From contig NZ_BAABCA010000008.1 of assembly GCF_039538365.1 (NCBI RefSeq), positions 62,001 to 126,000 of the forward strand: a DNA stretch of 64,000 nt, given 5' to 3'. The position numbers and the translations under genes were made by a program. The notes under the pieces were generated by a model, which saw only the letters and a program-made list of their open reading frames with translations, had not been told where the DNA came from and did not search any database. Shown here one piece after another: positions 42,048 through 50,971 of the stretch. This stretch comes from Postechiella marina (lineage in GTDB: Bacteria; Bacteroidota; Bacteroidia; Flavobacteriales; Flavobacteriaceae). Positions within the stretch are counted from its first letter, which is position 1; each line of letters opens with the position of its first letter.

Positions 42048-42659
42048 ATGAAATTAATTTGTATTGGTAGAAATTATACCGATCATATTGAGGAGTTGGA
42101 AAACGAAAGACCAACAGATCCTGTGGTGTTTTTAAAACCAGACACAGCTATATTGATAAAAAAACAACCATTTTTTATTCCAGATTTTTCTGATGATGTG
42201 CATCATGAGGTTGAGGTTTTGGTTAAAATAAATCGTGTGGGTAAACATATAGATAAAAAATTTGCCCATAAATATTATAGCGAAATAGGTTTGGGTATAG
42301 ATTTTACAGCTCGCGATTTACAAAGTTCCTTAAAAGCGAAGGGATTACCCTGGGAAAAGGCAAAAGCTTTTGACGGATCTGCAGTAATTGGAAAGTGGTT
42401 GCCTATTAAAGAGGTGGCAGATGTAAACAATATTGAGTTTTCTTTAAAAAAGAATGAAAATATTGTACAAAAAGGAATTACAAGCCACATGTTATGGAAA
42501 ATAGACGAATTAATAGAATATGTGTCAAAATATTTTACTTTAAAGATTGGAGATATTATCTTTACGGGAACACCAGCTGGAGTTGGCAAAGTATATGCCA
42601 ATGATAAACTTAAAGGATATATAGAGAAAACAGAGATGTTTTCGATAACAGTTAAATAA
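42048..42659 (+). CDS. Fumarylacetoacetate hydrolase family protein
   Basis: A 203-aa FAH-fold enzyme, a metal-dependent hydrolase, isomerase or decarboxylase of small 2-oxo acids. Conserved blocks are CIGRNYTDHIEEL, FLKPDTAI, the metal-binding HHEVEVLVKI, IGLGIDFTARDLQ, KAFDGSAVIG and IIFTGTPAGVG. ATG 42048 is chosen since the 53 codons before it cover the REP-like repeat. It is followed 1 base later by the HPt gene. Confidence 0.92.
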   Translation: MKLICIGRNYTDHIEELENERPTDPVVFLKPDTAILIKKQPFFIPDFSDDVHHEVEVLVKINRVGKHIDKKFAHKYYSEIGLGIDFTARDLQSSLKAKGLPWEKAKAFDGSAVIGKWLPIKEVADVNNIEFSLKKNENIVQKGITSHMLWKIDELIEYVSKYFTLKIGDIIFTGTPAGVGKVYANDKLKGYIEKTEMFSITVK

Positions 42660-42660
42660 A

Positions 42661-43002
42661 ATGGAACAACACTACAAACTATTTAGAGTACGAGAATTAG
42701 CAGATAATGATGAGGAGTTTATAGCTACCTTAGCTGAAGCTTTTTTAGAAGAAGTGCCTGTAGATGCAGATAGATTAAAAAAAGCAGTTGCAGAGGGCGA
42801 TTATTATAATGCCTATCAAGCAGCTCATAAAATGAAACCAACCATAGACTTGTTTGAACTTGGTGTACTCGATATTTTAATAGAAGTACAAGATTGGGGT
42901 AAGTTTGAAAAAACAGATTTAGATATTACCTCTCAGTTAAATACTGTTATTACTGCTGTAGATAATGCTGTGGCAGAAATAAAGTCTGATTTTAATTTAT
43001 AA
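42661..43002 (+). CDS. HPt domain protein
   Basis: A 113-aa four-helix histidine phosphotransfer protein. The phosphoacceptor motif is AAHKMKPTIDLF (His56 region), close to the canonical HxLKG. It begins EQHYKLFRVRELADNDEEFI. It relays phosphate between hybrid histidine kinases and response regulators, and no kinase is nearby. It is tightly packed between the FAH and cinA genes (1 and 3 bases). Confidence 0.86.
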   Translation: MEQHYKLFRVRELADNDEEFIATLAEAFLEEVPVDADRLKKAVAEGDYYNAYQAAHKMKPTIDLFELGVLDILIEVQDWGKFEKTDLDITSQLNTVITAVDNAVAEIKSDFNL

Positions 43003-43005
43003 TGG

Positions 43006-44256
43006 ATGCTTGCAGAAATAATAACAATTGGAGACGAACTTTTAATAGGGCAGGTTGTAGATACTAATTCGGCCTTTATAGCAAAAGAGCTTAATAAAAT
43101 TGGGGTTTCTGTATATCAAATTACATCTATTCAAGACGATAAAGAGCATATTTTACAAGCGTTTAAAGAAGCCGAAAGTAGAGTAGATATTATTTTAATA
43201 ACAGGAGGTTTAGGACCTACTAAAGACGATATTACAAAAAAAACCATTGCAGAATACTTTAACGATACCTTAGTAAGAAACCCAGACGTTTTAAAAAATA
43301 TAGAAACGCTTTGGAAACGCTATGTGCGCCAAACTTTATTGCAGGTAAATAAAGATCAAGCTTTTGTGCCTTCTAAAGCAAAGGTTTTAATGAATACGCT
43401 AGGCACTGCGCCTGGTATGTGGTTAGAAAAAAACGACAAAACATTTATTGCGCTACCAGGAGTACCATTCGAAATGCGAAATTTAATAACCACAGAAGTG
43501 GTTCCTAAGTTAAAAGATAAATACGATGCTCCATTTATACTACATAGAACATTATTAATTTACGGTTTAGGCGAAAGTACCTTGGCAGATAGAATACAAG
43601 ACTGGGAAGATAACTTGCCTAAACATATAAAATTGGCTTACCTGCCTAGTATTGGTAAAATGAGACTTCGCTTATCGTCCAAAGGTTTTAATGCAAAACA
43701 AATAATAGACGATGTGCAAAAACAAATAGACGCTGTATTGCCTCTAGTTGTAAACGAATTTGTTGGTTTTGAGGAAGACGAGAAATCTCTAGAAGCCTTT
43801 ATAGGCGAAAAATTAACAGAGCAAGAACAAACTTTAGCAGTTGTAGAAAGTTGTACAGGAGGCAAGCTAGCAGGCCGATTTACAGCAAACTCTGGAGCAT
43901 CGGCTTACTTTAAAGGAGGCATGGTTAGCTATGCAACCCAAACAAAAATTGATGTTTTAGGGGTTTCTAAATCTATAATAGATAAATATTCAGTAGTAAG
44001 TGCGCAAGTAGCAGAGGCTATGGCGCAGCAAGCTAGGCAGTTGTTTAAAACAGATTATGCAGTAGCAACAACTGGTAATGCAGGGCCAACTAAAGGCGAT
44101 GCAGACGCCGAAGTAGGAACGGTTTTTGTGGCAATTGCTTCTAAATCAGGAGTTTTTTCAGAAAAGTTTATATTTCCACAACCTCGCGAAAGGGTTGTTA
44201 ATAAAGCGATTAGTATGGCTTTAGAAATGTTGCAAAAAGAAATTTTAAAAAATTGA
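43006..44256 (+). CDS. cinA: CinA family protein (nicotinamide-nucleotide amidase)
   Basis: A 416-aa two-domain protein. The N-terminal MoaB/COG1058 domain has EIITIGDELLIGQVVDTNSA and TGGLGPTKDD. The C-terminal PncC-like amidase domain has VVESCTGGKLAGRFT, SYATQTKIDVLGV and TTGNAGPTKGD. The activity hydrolyses NMN to nicotinate mononucleotide and clears damaged pyridine nucleotides. It is the last gene of a tight FAH-HPt-cinA cluster. Confidence 0.96.
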   Translation: MLAEIITIGDELLIGQVVDTNSAFIAKELNKIGVSVYQITSIQDDKEHILQAFKEAESRVDIILITGGLGPTKDDITKKTIAEYFNDTLVRNPDVLKNIETLWKRYVRQTLLQVNKDQAFVPSKAKVLMNTLGTAPGMWLEKNDKTFIALPGVPFEMRNLITTEVVPKLKDKYDAPFILHRTLLIYGLGESTLADRIQDWEDNLPKHIKLAYLPSIGKMRLRLSSKGFNAKQIIDDVQKQIDAVLPLVVNEFVGFEEDEKSLEAFIGEKLTEQEQTLAVVESCTGGKLAGRFTANSGASAYFKGGMVSYATQTKIDVLGVSKSIIDKYSVVSAQVAEAMAQQARQLFKTDYAVATTGNAGPTKGDADAEVGTVFVAIASKSGVFSEKFIFPQPRERVVNKAISMALEMLQKEILKN

Positions 44257-44266
44257 TAAATTTAGG

Positions 44267-44296
44267 TTGCTATAACTGAAACATTTAGTATATTTG
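44267..44296 (+). promoter_or_regulatory. Promoter of the rpmB-rpmG operon
   Basis: TTG at 44267-44269, a 19-base spacer, and TATATTTG at 44289-44296 form a perfect match to the Bacteroidota consensus, 40 bases before the rpmB ATG. Confidence 0.8.
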
Positions 44297-44335
44297 CACC
44301 TCGTTTTTAAACAAAAAATTAAAAGTATATATATA

Positions 44336-44572
44336 ATGTCAAGAGTTTGTGAACTTACAGGAAAGAAGGCAATGGTTGGAAACAACGTGTCTCATGCATT
44401 AAACAGAACTAAACGCAAATTTAATGCAAATTTATTAAAGAAACGTTTTTATATTCCAGAAGAAGACAACTGGGTGACATTAAAAGTATCTGCAGCTGCT
44501 TTAAAAACGATTAATAAGATAGGTGTTTCTGCAGCAATTAAAGAAGCGAAGTCTAAAGGGTTTTTAAAGTAA
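44336..44572 (+). CDS. rpmB: 50S ribosomal protein L28
   Basis: 78 aa from ATG 44336 (MSRVCELTGKKAMVGNNVSH). The upstream 14 codons of the open frame overlap the promoter and leader and are not coding. The KRKFNANLLKKRFYIPEED block is typical of L28. It is the first gene of an rpmB-rpmG-DUF4295 operon. Confidence 0.98.
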   Translation: MSRVCELTGKKAMVGNNVSHALNRTKRKFNANLLKKRFYIPEEDNWVTLKVSAAALKTINKIGVSAAIKEAKSKGFLK

Positions 44573-44598
44573 TAGACCCCATTTAATAAGTAAGAGAA

Positions 44599-44781
44599 AT
44601 GGCAAAGAAAGGTAATAGAATACAAGTAATTTTAGAATGTACAGAGCATAAAGCAACAGGTGTTGCTGGAACATCTAGATACATTACAACTAAAAACAAG
44701 AAGAATACGCCAGATAGAATGGAGATTAAGAAGTTTAATCCTATCCTTAAGCGTATGACAGTTCATAAAGAAATTAAATAA
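44599..44781 (+). CDS. rpmG: 50S ribosomal protein L33
   Basis: 60 aa, MAKKGNRIQVILECTEHKAT, with RYITTKNKKNTPDRMEIKKF. Only one Cys is present, so this is the zinc-free (C-minus) form of L33. It is co-transcribed with rpmB, 26 bases downstream. Confidence 0.98.
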   Translation: MAKKGNRIQVILECTEHKATGVAGTSRYITTKNKKNTPDRMEIKKFNPILKRMTVHKEIK

Positions 44782-44827
44782 TTAGAGATTTTTACTTTAA
44801 GTAAAAATGTCAAATAACGCATAAGTC

Positions 44828-44980
44828 ATGGCAAAGAAATCAGTAGCATCATTACAAACAGGATCTAAAAGGTTGTCAAAAGCAATAAAAATGGTAAAGT
44901 CTCCAAAAACAGGAGCTTACATGTTTGTTGAATCAATTATGGCACCAGAAAAAGTAAACGATTTCTTAAACAAGAAATAA
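44828..44980 (+). CDS. DUF4295 small basic protein
   Basis: A 50-residue protein, MAKKSVASLQTGSKRLSKAI, ending DFLNKK. In Bacteroidota it regularly follows rpmG and is a probable ribosome-associated protein; the function is inferred from place and charge. ATG 44828 follows rpmG by 46 bases, and a terminator comes 23 bases after the stop. Confidence 0.9.
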   Translation: MAKKSVASLQTGSKRLSKAIKMVKSPKTGAYMFVESIMAPEKVNDFLNKK

Positions 44981-45003
44981 GAATTACTACTATAAAATAT
45001 TTT

Positions 45004-45038
45004 AAAGCAGCTTTCTACACAGAGAGCTGCTTTTTTAT
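45004..45038 (+). terminator. Terminator of the rpmB operon
   Basis: AAAGCAGCTTTCT (45004-45016) pairs with AGAGAGCTGCTTT (45021-45033) with one G-U pair and an ACAC loop, followed by a T-run. Confidence 0.9.
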
Positions 45039-45121
45039 TTTTATATTTGAATAGTTATGTTAAAATCTGCCATAATAGCAGTTTAACAAAAACGGTAAGG
45101 CTTTTGACTATAGTAGTTTGC

Positions 45122-45164
45122 GCGTTATAACAAGTATTGGGCTTTACATTACAACCCATAACGC
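45122..45164. repeat. Inverted repeat in the DUF4295-ftsY gap
   Basis: GCGTTAT (45122-45128) pairs with ATAACGC (45158-45164), with GGG / CCC inside. Surrounding CTATAG copies extend the dyad further out. It resembles dispersed intergenic repeats of flavobacteria but has no terminator T-run. Confidence 0.45.
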
Positions 45165-45222
45165 ACAAAAAAGAATAGTATTCTATAGACCAAGTATATA
45201 CTAACTAACAACCAATTGGTAA

Positions 45223-46197
45223 ATGAGTTTTTTTAAAAAAATATTTTCGTCAGAAAAAAAGGAAACATTAGATAAAGGATTAGAAAAGACAAAAACTAGT
45301 TTTTTCGGGAAATTAAGTAAAGCAGTAGCAGGAAAGTCTAAAGTAGACGATGAGGTATTAGATAACTTAGAAGAAGTATTAGTATCTAGTGATGTAGGTG
45401 TAAATACAACCTTAAAAGTTATAGAACGTATTGAAGAGCGTGTGTCTAAAGATAAATATTTAGGAACAGAAGAGTTAAATAAAATACTTCGAGAAGAAAT
45501 TGCAGGTTTGCTAAGCGAAACAAATTCTGGAGAAGAAACAGATTATGTAATACCTACCTTAGCAAAACAAGCAGATGGAACAAAAACACCATATGTATTA
45601 ATGGTTGTTGGTGTAAATGGCGTAGGTAAAACAACAACAATTGGTAAGTTAGCATATCAATTTAAAAGGCAAGGCTTAAAAGTTGTACTTGGTGCTGCCG
45701 ATACTTTTAGAGCAGCAGCCATAGACCAGCTTCAAGTTTGGGCAGATCGTGTTGATGTGCCAATGATTCGTCAAGAAATGGGTAGCGATCCAGCATCTGT
45801 AGCTTTTGATGCTTTACAATCTGGAGTAAATCAAGAAGCAGATGTTATTATAATAGATACTGCTGGGCGTTTGCATAATAAAATAAATTTAATGAACGAG
45901 CTTACAAAAGTAAAGCGCGTTATGCAAAAAGTTGTTAGCGATGCTCCACACGATGTATTGTTGGTTTTAGATGGTTCTACAGGGCAAAATGCATTCGAGC
46001 AAGCTAAGCAATTTACAGCAGCAACAGAGGTAACCTCTTTGGCTGTAACAAAACTAGACGGAACCGCAAAAGGAGGTGTGGTAATTGGTATATCCGATCA
46101 ATTTCAAATACCTGTAAAATATATAGGCGTTGGCGAAGGCATAGAAGATTTACAAGTTTTTAATAAACACGAGTTTGTAGATTCGTTTTTTAAATAA
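45223..46197 (+). CDS. ftsY: Signal recognition particle receptor FtsY
   Basis: A 324-aa SRP GTPase guiding ribosomes to the membrane. The NG domain has VVGVNGVGKTTTIGKLA (P-loop), GAADTFRAAAIDQLQVW, IIDTAGRLHNK and TKLDGTAKGG. The acidic A domain is very short, as usual in Bacteroidota. It lies after a repeat-containing gap and is probably transcribed on its own. Confidence 0.97.
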   Translation: MSFFKKIFSSEKKETLDKGLEKTKTSFFGKLSKAVAGKSKVDDEVLDNLEEVLVSSDVGVNTTLKVIERIEERVSKDKYLGTEELNKILREEIAGLLSETNSGEETDYVIPTLAKQADGTKTPYVLMVVGVNGVGKTTTIGKLAYQFKRQGLKVVLGAADTFRAAAIDQLQVWADRVDVPMIRQEMGSDPASVAFDALQSGVNQEADVIIIDTAGRLHNKINLMNELTKVKRVMQKVVSDAPHDVLLVLDGSTGQNAFEQAKQFTAATEVTSLAVTKLDGTAKGGVVIGISDQFQIPVKYIGVGEGIEDLQVFNKHEFVDSFFK

Positions 46198-46345
46198 AAA
46201 ACATCCTTAAAAATAATATATTTTCAAGTTATTCTATCGAAAGGCTTATGTTTTACTATTTAAAAACATGTGTTAACATGAAGCCTTGAAAAACAATAAT
46301 TTTATTTAAATGTTATAGATAGTAGTATTTATAGTTTTTGATTGG

Positions 46346-46389
46346 AAACAAGAAGAGTCTTAGAATTAATTCTAAGACTCTTCTTGTTT
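46346..46389. terminator. 44-base perfect palindrome after ftsY
   Basis: Arms of 22 bases starting AAACAAGAAGAGTCTTAGAA are perfectly complementary with no loop. It probably terminates the ftsY transcript, though only four T follow. It could also act on the opposite strand. Confidence 0.7.
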
Positions 46390-46481
46390 TAATTATGAAT
46401 TTTTATCATAAAAAATACTTAAAATTTAAATTATTTTTATTGATAATTCTATTTTTGTGAATATTCTTAAAAATAATTAAA

Positions 46482-49400
46482 ATGAAAAGAGTCTTTATTC
46501 TAATTTTATTATGTATTAGTAGTTTAAATATTTATGCACAAGATGAAGCGCGTTGGTTGCGGTATCCTAGCATATCTCCAGATGGTACAAACATAGTTTT
46601 TAGCTATCATGGTAATTTATACACGGTTAGTATAGATGGAGGTGTAGCTATGGCTATAACAACAGGAGATGCTTACGACGGATATCCTGTGTGGAGTAAA
46701 GATGGAAAAACAATAGCATTTGCAAGTGATCGCTATGGTAATTTTGATGTTTACATAATTCCTGCTAAAGGCGGAATGTCAAAAAGACTAACTTTTAATA
46801 GTGCTAACGATTATCCGTATGATTTTACAGTAGATAGTAAATTGGTACTATTTGGAAGTGGAAGAGATGCTACAGCTAAAAGTGTTCGTTTTCCTTCTCC
46901 ACGTTTATTTAAAAATTTATACACCATACCAGCTCAAGGCGGTAAACCTATTTTGGTAACAGCAGCTGGAGCAGAAAATGCTCATTACAACAATAATGGT
47001 AATAAAATTATATTTCAAGATAGAAAAGGGTACGAAGATCATTTAAGAAAGCATCATGTGTCATCTGTAACTCGCGATATTTGGGTTTTTGATGTTATAA
47101 ATAACACGTATACACAAGTTTCTGATTTTGAAGGCGAAAATAGAGAGCCTGTTTTTAATAATAACGGAACATCTGTATTTTATTTAAATGAAAAGAGTGG
47201 TACTCAAAACCTTTATAAAAGGGATCTAAATTCAAAAGAAGATATTCAAATAACAGATTTTAAAGATTTTCCAGTTAGGCATTTAAGTATTGCTCAAAAT
47301 AATAAAATGGCCTTTACATGGAAAGGAGATATTTATACCGTAATAGAAGGTGAGCAACCTAAAAAAATAGCTATAAAAGTTCAAGACGATTCTGCATATC
47401 AAACCATTAAAAATATAGATATCAGTGATGTTAGTGAATTTAAAGTTAGTCCGAACGGAAAAGAAATAGCGTTTGTAAATAGAGGCGAAGTTTTTGTAAC
47501 TGGTGTTAAAGATTCTAGAACAAAACGCATTACTAATACGCCAGAACAAGAGCGTATGGTAAATTGGTCGCCAGACGGTAAAACTTTATTATTTTCTGGA
47601 GAGCACGATGGTAGCTGGAATATTTATAAAGCAAGCTTATCTCGCCCAGAGGAAACCTATTTTTTTGCTAGTACTATTATAGAAATAGAACCTTTAAAAG
47701 CAACTTTGGCAGAAGAGTACCAACCTAAGTTTTCCCCAGATGGTAAAAAAGTAGCTTATATAAAAGATAGAAATATTTTACAAGTTTTAAACTTAGACTC
47801 TAAAAAAGAAGTAACAATACTTCCTGAAGGGCATAACTACTCATATGCCGATGGCGATTGGGATTTTGAGTGGAGTCCAGATAGTAAATGGTTATTTGTG
47901 TCAGATCAAAAAGGTTACGCATTTACTCATAATACAGCATTATTAAAGGCCGATGGAAAAGGAGATTTTATTTATCCTATAAATAGCGGTTTTGGAGAAA
48001 GTGGTGCATCTTGGGCTATGAAAGGGAAAATGATGGTTTATAGAAGTTCTAGAGATGGCGAAAAATCGTTGGCAATAAACGGAAGTAGCGAGAGTGATAT
48101 TTATGCTGCATTTTTTGATAAGAAAGCTTACGATACCTACAAATTAAGTAAAGAGGACTATGCTCTTTTTAAAGAAGAAGAGAAAGCTAAAAAAGATGAA
48201 GAGCAAGAAGATGATAGTAAAGAAGAAAAGAAAAAAGGCGATAAGAAGGATGATAAAAATGTAGAAGATTTAAATATAAATTTAAAAAATCTTGACTACA
48301 GAAAAATAAAACTTACTATAAATAGCTCGAACATAAGTGGCTATGTTTTAAATAAAGATGCAAGTAAATTGTATTATTTATCTCAATTTGAAAAAGGATA
48401 TGATTTATGGGTAACAGAACCAAGAACTAAAAGCACTAAAATTTTAGCAAAACTTGGAGGAGCACCCAGCAGCATACAAATAAGTGATGATGACAAAACA
48501 TTGTTTTTAAGTAATAAAGGAAAATTAGTAACGGTTGATGCAAATAGTGGAAAAATTACCGCAGTAGGAATTGATGGAGACATGCTGCTAAATGCTTTAG
48601 AAGAGCGTAGCTATATTTTTGAGCATGCATGGCGTCAAGTAAAAAAGAAGTTTTACGACCCAAACATACATGGTATAGATTGGAAAATGTATCATGATGA
48701 GTATGCTAAATTTTTGCCATTTATTAATAATAATTATGATTTTCAAGAATTGTTGAGTGAAATTTTAGGAGAACTTAATGCTTCGCATACAGGAGGTAGG
48801 TATACACATCGTATAAAAAATGGAGATATAACAGCTTCTTTAGGGGTTTTATTTGATGAAACTTATAAAGGTAGAGGTGTTAAAATAAGCGAAATACTTT
48901 CTGGCGGGCCATTAGACAATGCAGATAGTAAAATAACATCGGGAGATATTATCTTAAAAATTAATAATCAAACCATAGAGCCAAACGAGAATTGGAATAA
49001 ATATTTAAATAATATTATAGGTAAAAATACACTTTTAACAGTAAAAAAAGGAAATGAAGAATTAAGTGAAATCGTAAAACCTATATCTAATAGGCAGCAC
49101 TCTGCGTTTATGTATAAGCGTTGGGTTAAAATGATGGAGGATAAGGTAAATGCTTTAAGTCAAGGCAAATTGGGTTACATACACGTTAAAGGAATGAATG
49201 ATGGTAGTTTTAGAGAAGTGTATGATAAAGCTATGGGAGAAAATAGAGAGAAGAAAGCGCTTGTAGTCGATACTAGATTTAATGGAGGCGGTTGGCTTCA
49301 TGACGATTTAAACACTTTTCTTAGTGGTAACACTTATTTAAAATTAGCTCCGCAAGGTAATATATTAAAGGGCGGAGAATCTTTAACACGTTGGACAAAG

Positions 49401-49721
49401 CCAAGTATTGTACTTATGAGTGAAGGGAATTATAGTGATGCCTACATATTTCCATACATATATAAGCAAAACGGTTTAGGTAAATTAGTAGGTATGCCAG
49501 TTCCAGGCACAGGAACAGCTGTATGGTGGGAGCGTCAAATAGATCCTAGCATTGTTTTTGGAATACCAATGATAGCTACTATTGGAGCAGAAGGCAGACC
49601 AACCGAGAACCTACAAGTAAATCCAGACATTGAAGTGCCTTTACCATATAACGACTTTTTAAGTGGTAAAGACCTACAATTAGAGCGAGCAGTTAAAGAA
49701 TTACTATTAGATATTAAGTAG
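46482..49721 (+). CDS. Tricorn-like S41 peptidase
   Basis: A 1079-aa exported protease with signal IFLLCISSLNIYA-like and mature start near QDEARWLRYP. Two beta-propeller blocks hold PD40/WD40-like repeats (ISPDGTNIVFSYHGNLYTVS, VWSKDGKTIAFASDRYGNFD). A Tricorn core, a PDZ-like segment (LGVLFDETYKGRGVKISEIL) and an S41 catalytic domain follow, with NYSDAYIFPYIYKQ carrying the nucleophilic Ser. A Lys-rich acidic stretch lies near residues 560-590. It should trim peptides in the periplasm. Confidence 0.92.
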   Translation: MKRVFILILLCISSLNIYAQDEARWLRYPSISPDGTNIVFSYHGNLYTVSIDGGVAMAITTGDAYDGYPVWSKDGKTIAFASDRYGNFDVYIIPAKGGMSKRLTFNSANDYPYDFTVDSKLVLFGSGRDATAKSVRFPSPRLFKNLYTIPAQGGKPILVTAAGAENAHYNNNGNKIIFQDRKGYEDHLRKHHVSSVTRDIWVFDVINNTYTQVSDFEGENREPVFNNNGTSVFYLNEKSGTQNLYKRDLNSKEDIQITDFKDFPVRHLSIAQNNKMAFTWKGDIYTVIEGEQPKKIAIKVQDDSAYQTIKNIDISDVSEFKVSPNGKEIAFVNRGEVFVTGVKDSRTKRITNTPEQERMVNWSPDGKTLLFSGEHDGSWNIYKASLSRPEETYFFASTIIEIEPLKATLAEEYQPKFSPDGKKVAYIKDRNILQVLNLDSKKEVTILPEGHNYSYADGDWDFEWSPDSKWLFVSDQKGYAFTHNTALLKADGKGDFIYPINSGFGESGASWAMKGKMMVYRSSRDGEKSLAINGSSESDIYAAFFDKKAYDTYKLSKEDYALFKEEEKAKKDEEQEDDSKEEKKKGDKKDDKNVEDLNINLKNLDYRKIKLTINSSNISGYVLNKDASKLYYLSQFEKGYDLWVTEPRTKSTKILAKLGGAPSSIQISDDDKTLFLSNKGKLVTVDANSGKITAVGIDGDMLLNALEERSYIFEHAWRQVKKKFYDPNIHGIDWKMYHDEYAKFLPFINNNYDFQELLSEILGELNASHTGGRYTHRIKNGDITASLGVLFDETYKGRGVKISEILSGGPLDNADSKITSGDIILKINNQTIEPNENWNKYLNNIIGKNTLLTVKKGNEELSEIVKPISNRQHSAFMYKRWVKMMEDKVNALSQGKLGYIHVKGMNDGSFREVYDKAMGENREKKALVVDTRFNGGGWLHDDLNTFLSGNTYLKLAPQGNILKGGESLTRWTKPSIVLMSEGNYSDAYIFPYIYKQNGLGKLVGMPVPGTGTAVWWERQIDPSIVFGIPMIATIGAEGRPTENLQVNPDIEVPLPYNDFLSGKDLQLERAVKELLLDIK

Positions 49722-49740
49722 TAAAATTTATAATGAAACC

Positions 49741-49773
49741 TATACTAAATGAGTTTTAAATTCATTTAGTATA
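49741..49773. terminator. Hairpin between convergent genes
   Basis: TATACTAAATGA (49741-49752) pairs with TCATTTAGTATA (49762-49773); a T-rich stretch follows. It serves the Tricorn-like gene and perhaps the convergent hydrolase gene. Confidence 0.7.
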
Positions 49774-49783
49774 AGTTTTAAAA

Positions 49784-50857
49784 TTATTCAATCAAATCAT
49801 TAATCTTTCCCCACAACTCATTATCAAAACTAGATAAAGCAAAATTATCGGTATCAGCAGCATTTCCCATTCGTATAATAACTAGTTTTTTGCTGGGAAC
49901 AATATATATTTTTTGATCATTTTTACCCAAAGCAGCAAATAAGTCGTTTGGAGCATTGGGTATTAATTTACCATCAAATTGTAATTGCGAGTTAGGTAAG
50001 TGGTAACTAGATTTTCCGTTAAGCCACCATAAATAACCATAAGCTTGATTAATATTTTGCGAGGTGTTTGTAGCTTCATTTATAAAATTTTCTGAAACAA
50101 TTTGATTGTTTTCCCATTTTCCATTAGCATAAATCATAAGGGCAAAACGTGCCATGCTTCTTGTATTGCTCCAATATATATTAAAGTGGCCTGCTGGTAC
50201 CCAAGCACCAGTCATGCCAATTTTATTTTTTAATTTACTATTAAAATAATTTGTCCAAGTAGTATTACTTGCTTCAACAATTACGTCTTGCATTTTTTTA
50301 TAAACATTATGGTAAGCCCAGCGTGTTCCTGCGTCTGCTTTATATTTAAGGTTGTTTGCAGAAACATCATTGCCTAAAGCATCATCTAACCCAGAGCTCA
50401 TAGATAATAAATGTTTACAAGTGATTAAGTTTTCTTTTTCTAAAGCACTATTTGTCCATCCGTTTCCTAAATAATTAGACACCTTATCGTTAATATGTAA
50501 TAAATTTTGTTCTTGAGCAATTCCAGTAAGTGTTGTTGTAAGTGTTTTTCCTGCACTAGCCCAATACCAAATTGAGTTGGCATCATGGTTATTCATGTAA
50601 TTTTCAATTACCATTTTACCATTATAAAGCACCACAAAACTTTTTGTGTTTTTGGTTTCTAAATAATTTAATAATGGCTGTAGTTTATTGGTATTCCACC
50701 CTAAGTTAGCTAGAGATTCTGTTTTCCAAGTGTTAGAGTTTATTGGAGGAAAATAAATAGCTGTGTTGTCTGTTCCTGGGGTTGTAACATCGCTGTTATT
50801 AGAAGAACAACATAATACAGAAATAGTTAAAAAAACAAAGTAAAAGGCCTTTTTCAT
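49784..50857 (-). CDS. Serine hydrolase (class C beta-lactamase-like) lipoprotein
   Basis: A 357-aa lipoprotein (lipobox VLCC). The penicillin-binding-protein-like catalytic motifs are SxxK at S101-A-G-K104 and YxN at Y182-H-N184. Blocks such as LLSMSSGLDD and AYGYLWWLNG are typical of the esterase EstB/class C group. The HTG-type third motif is not obvious. It is more probably an esterase or D-amino peptidase than a resistance enzyme. Confidence 0.88.
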   Translation of the reverse strand: MKKAFYFVFLTISVLCCSSNNSDVTTPGTDNTAIYFPPINSNTWKTESLANLGWNTNKLQPLLNYLETKNTKSFVVLYNGKMVIENYMNNHDANSIWYWASAGKTLTTTLTGIAQEQNLLHINDKVSNYLGNGWTNSALEKENLITCKHLLSMSSGLDDALGNDVSANNLKYKADAGTRWAYHNVYKKMQDVIVEASNTTWTNYFNSKLKNKIGMTGAWVPAGHFNIYWSNTRSMARFALMIYANGKWENNQIVSENFINEATNTSQNINQAYGYLWWLNGKSSYHLPNSQLQFDGKLIPNAPNDLFAALGKNDQKIYIVPSKKLVIIRMGNAADTDNFALSSFDNELWGKINDLIE

Positions 50858-50943
50858 AGCAGTAGGTTTTCATTTTAAGACGTTTAAATATATAAAAGGT
50901 TTAATAAAGTAGCAGTTTCAATCTTAAAATCATTATTCATTCG

Positions 50944-50951
50944 TATCTTTG
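50944..50951 (+). promoter_or_regulatory. -7 box for rimO
   Basis: TATCTTTG fits TAnnTTTG and is 20 bases before the rimO ATG at 50972. No TTG is at the -33 place. Confidence 0.5.
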
Positions 50952-50971
50952 CGCCCTGATTTATAGAAATT

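Noticed and set aside
44294..44335. Upstream extension of rpmB
   Set aside because: It overlaps the -7 box and leader; L28 starts MSRVCEL at 44336.
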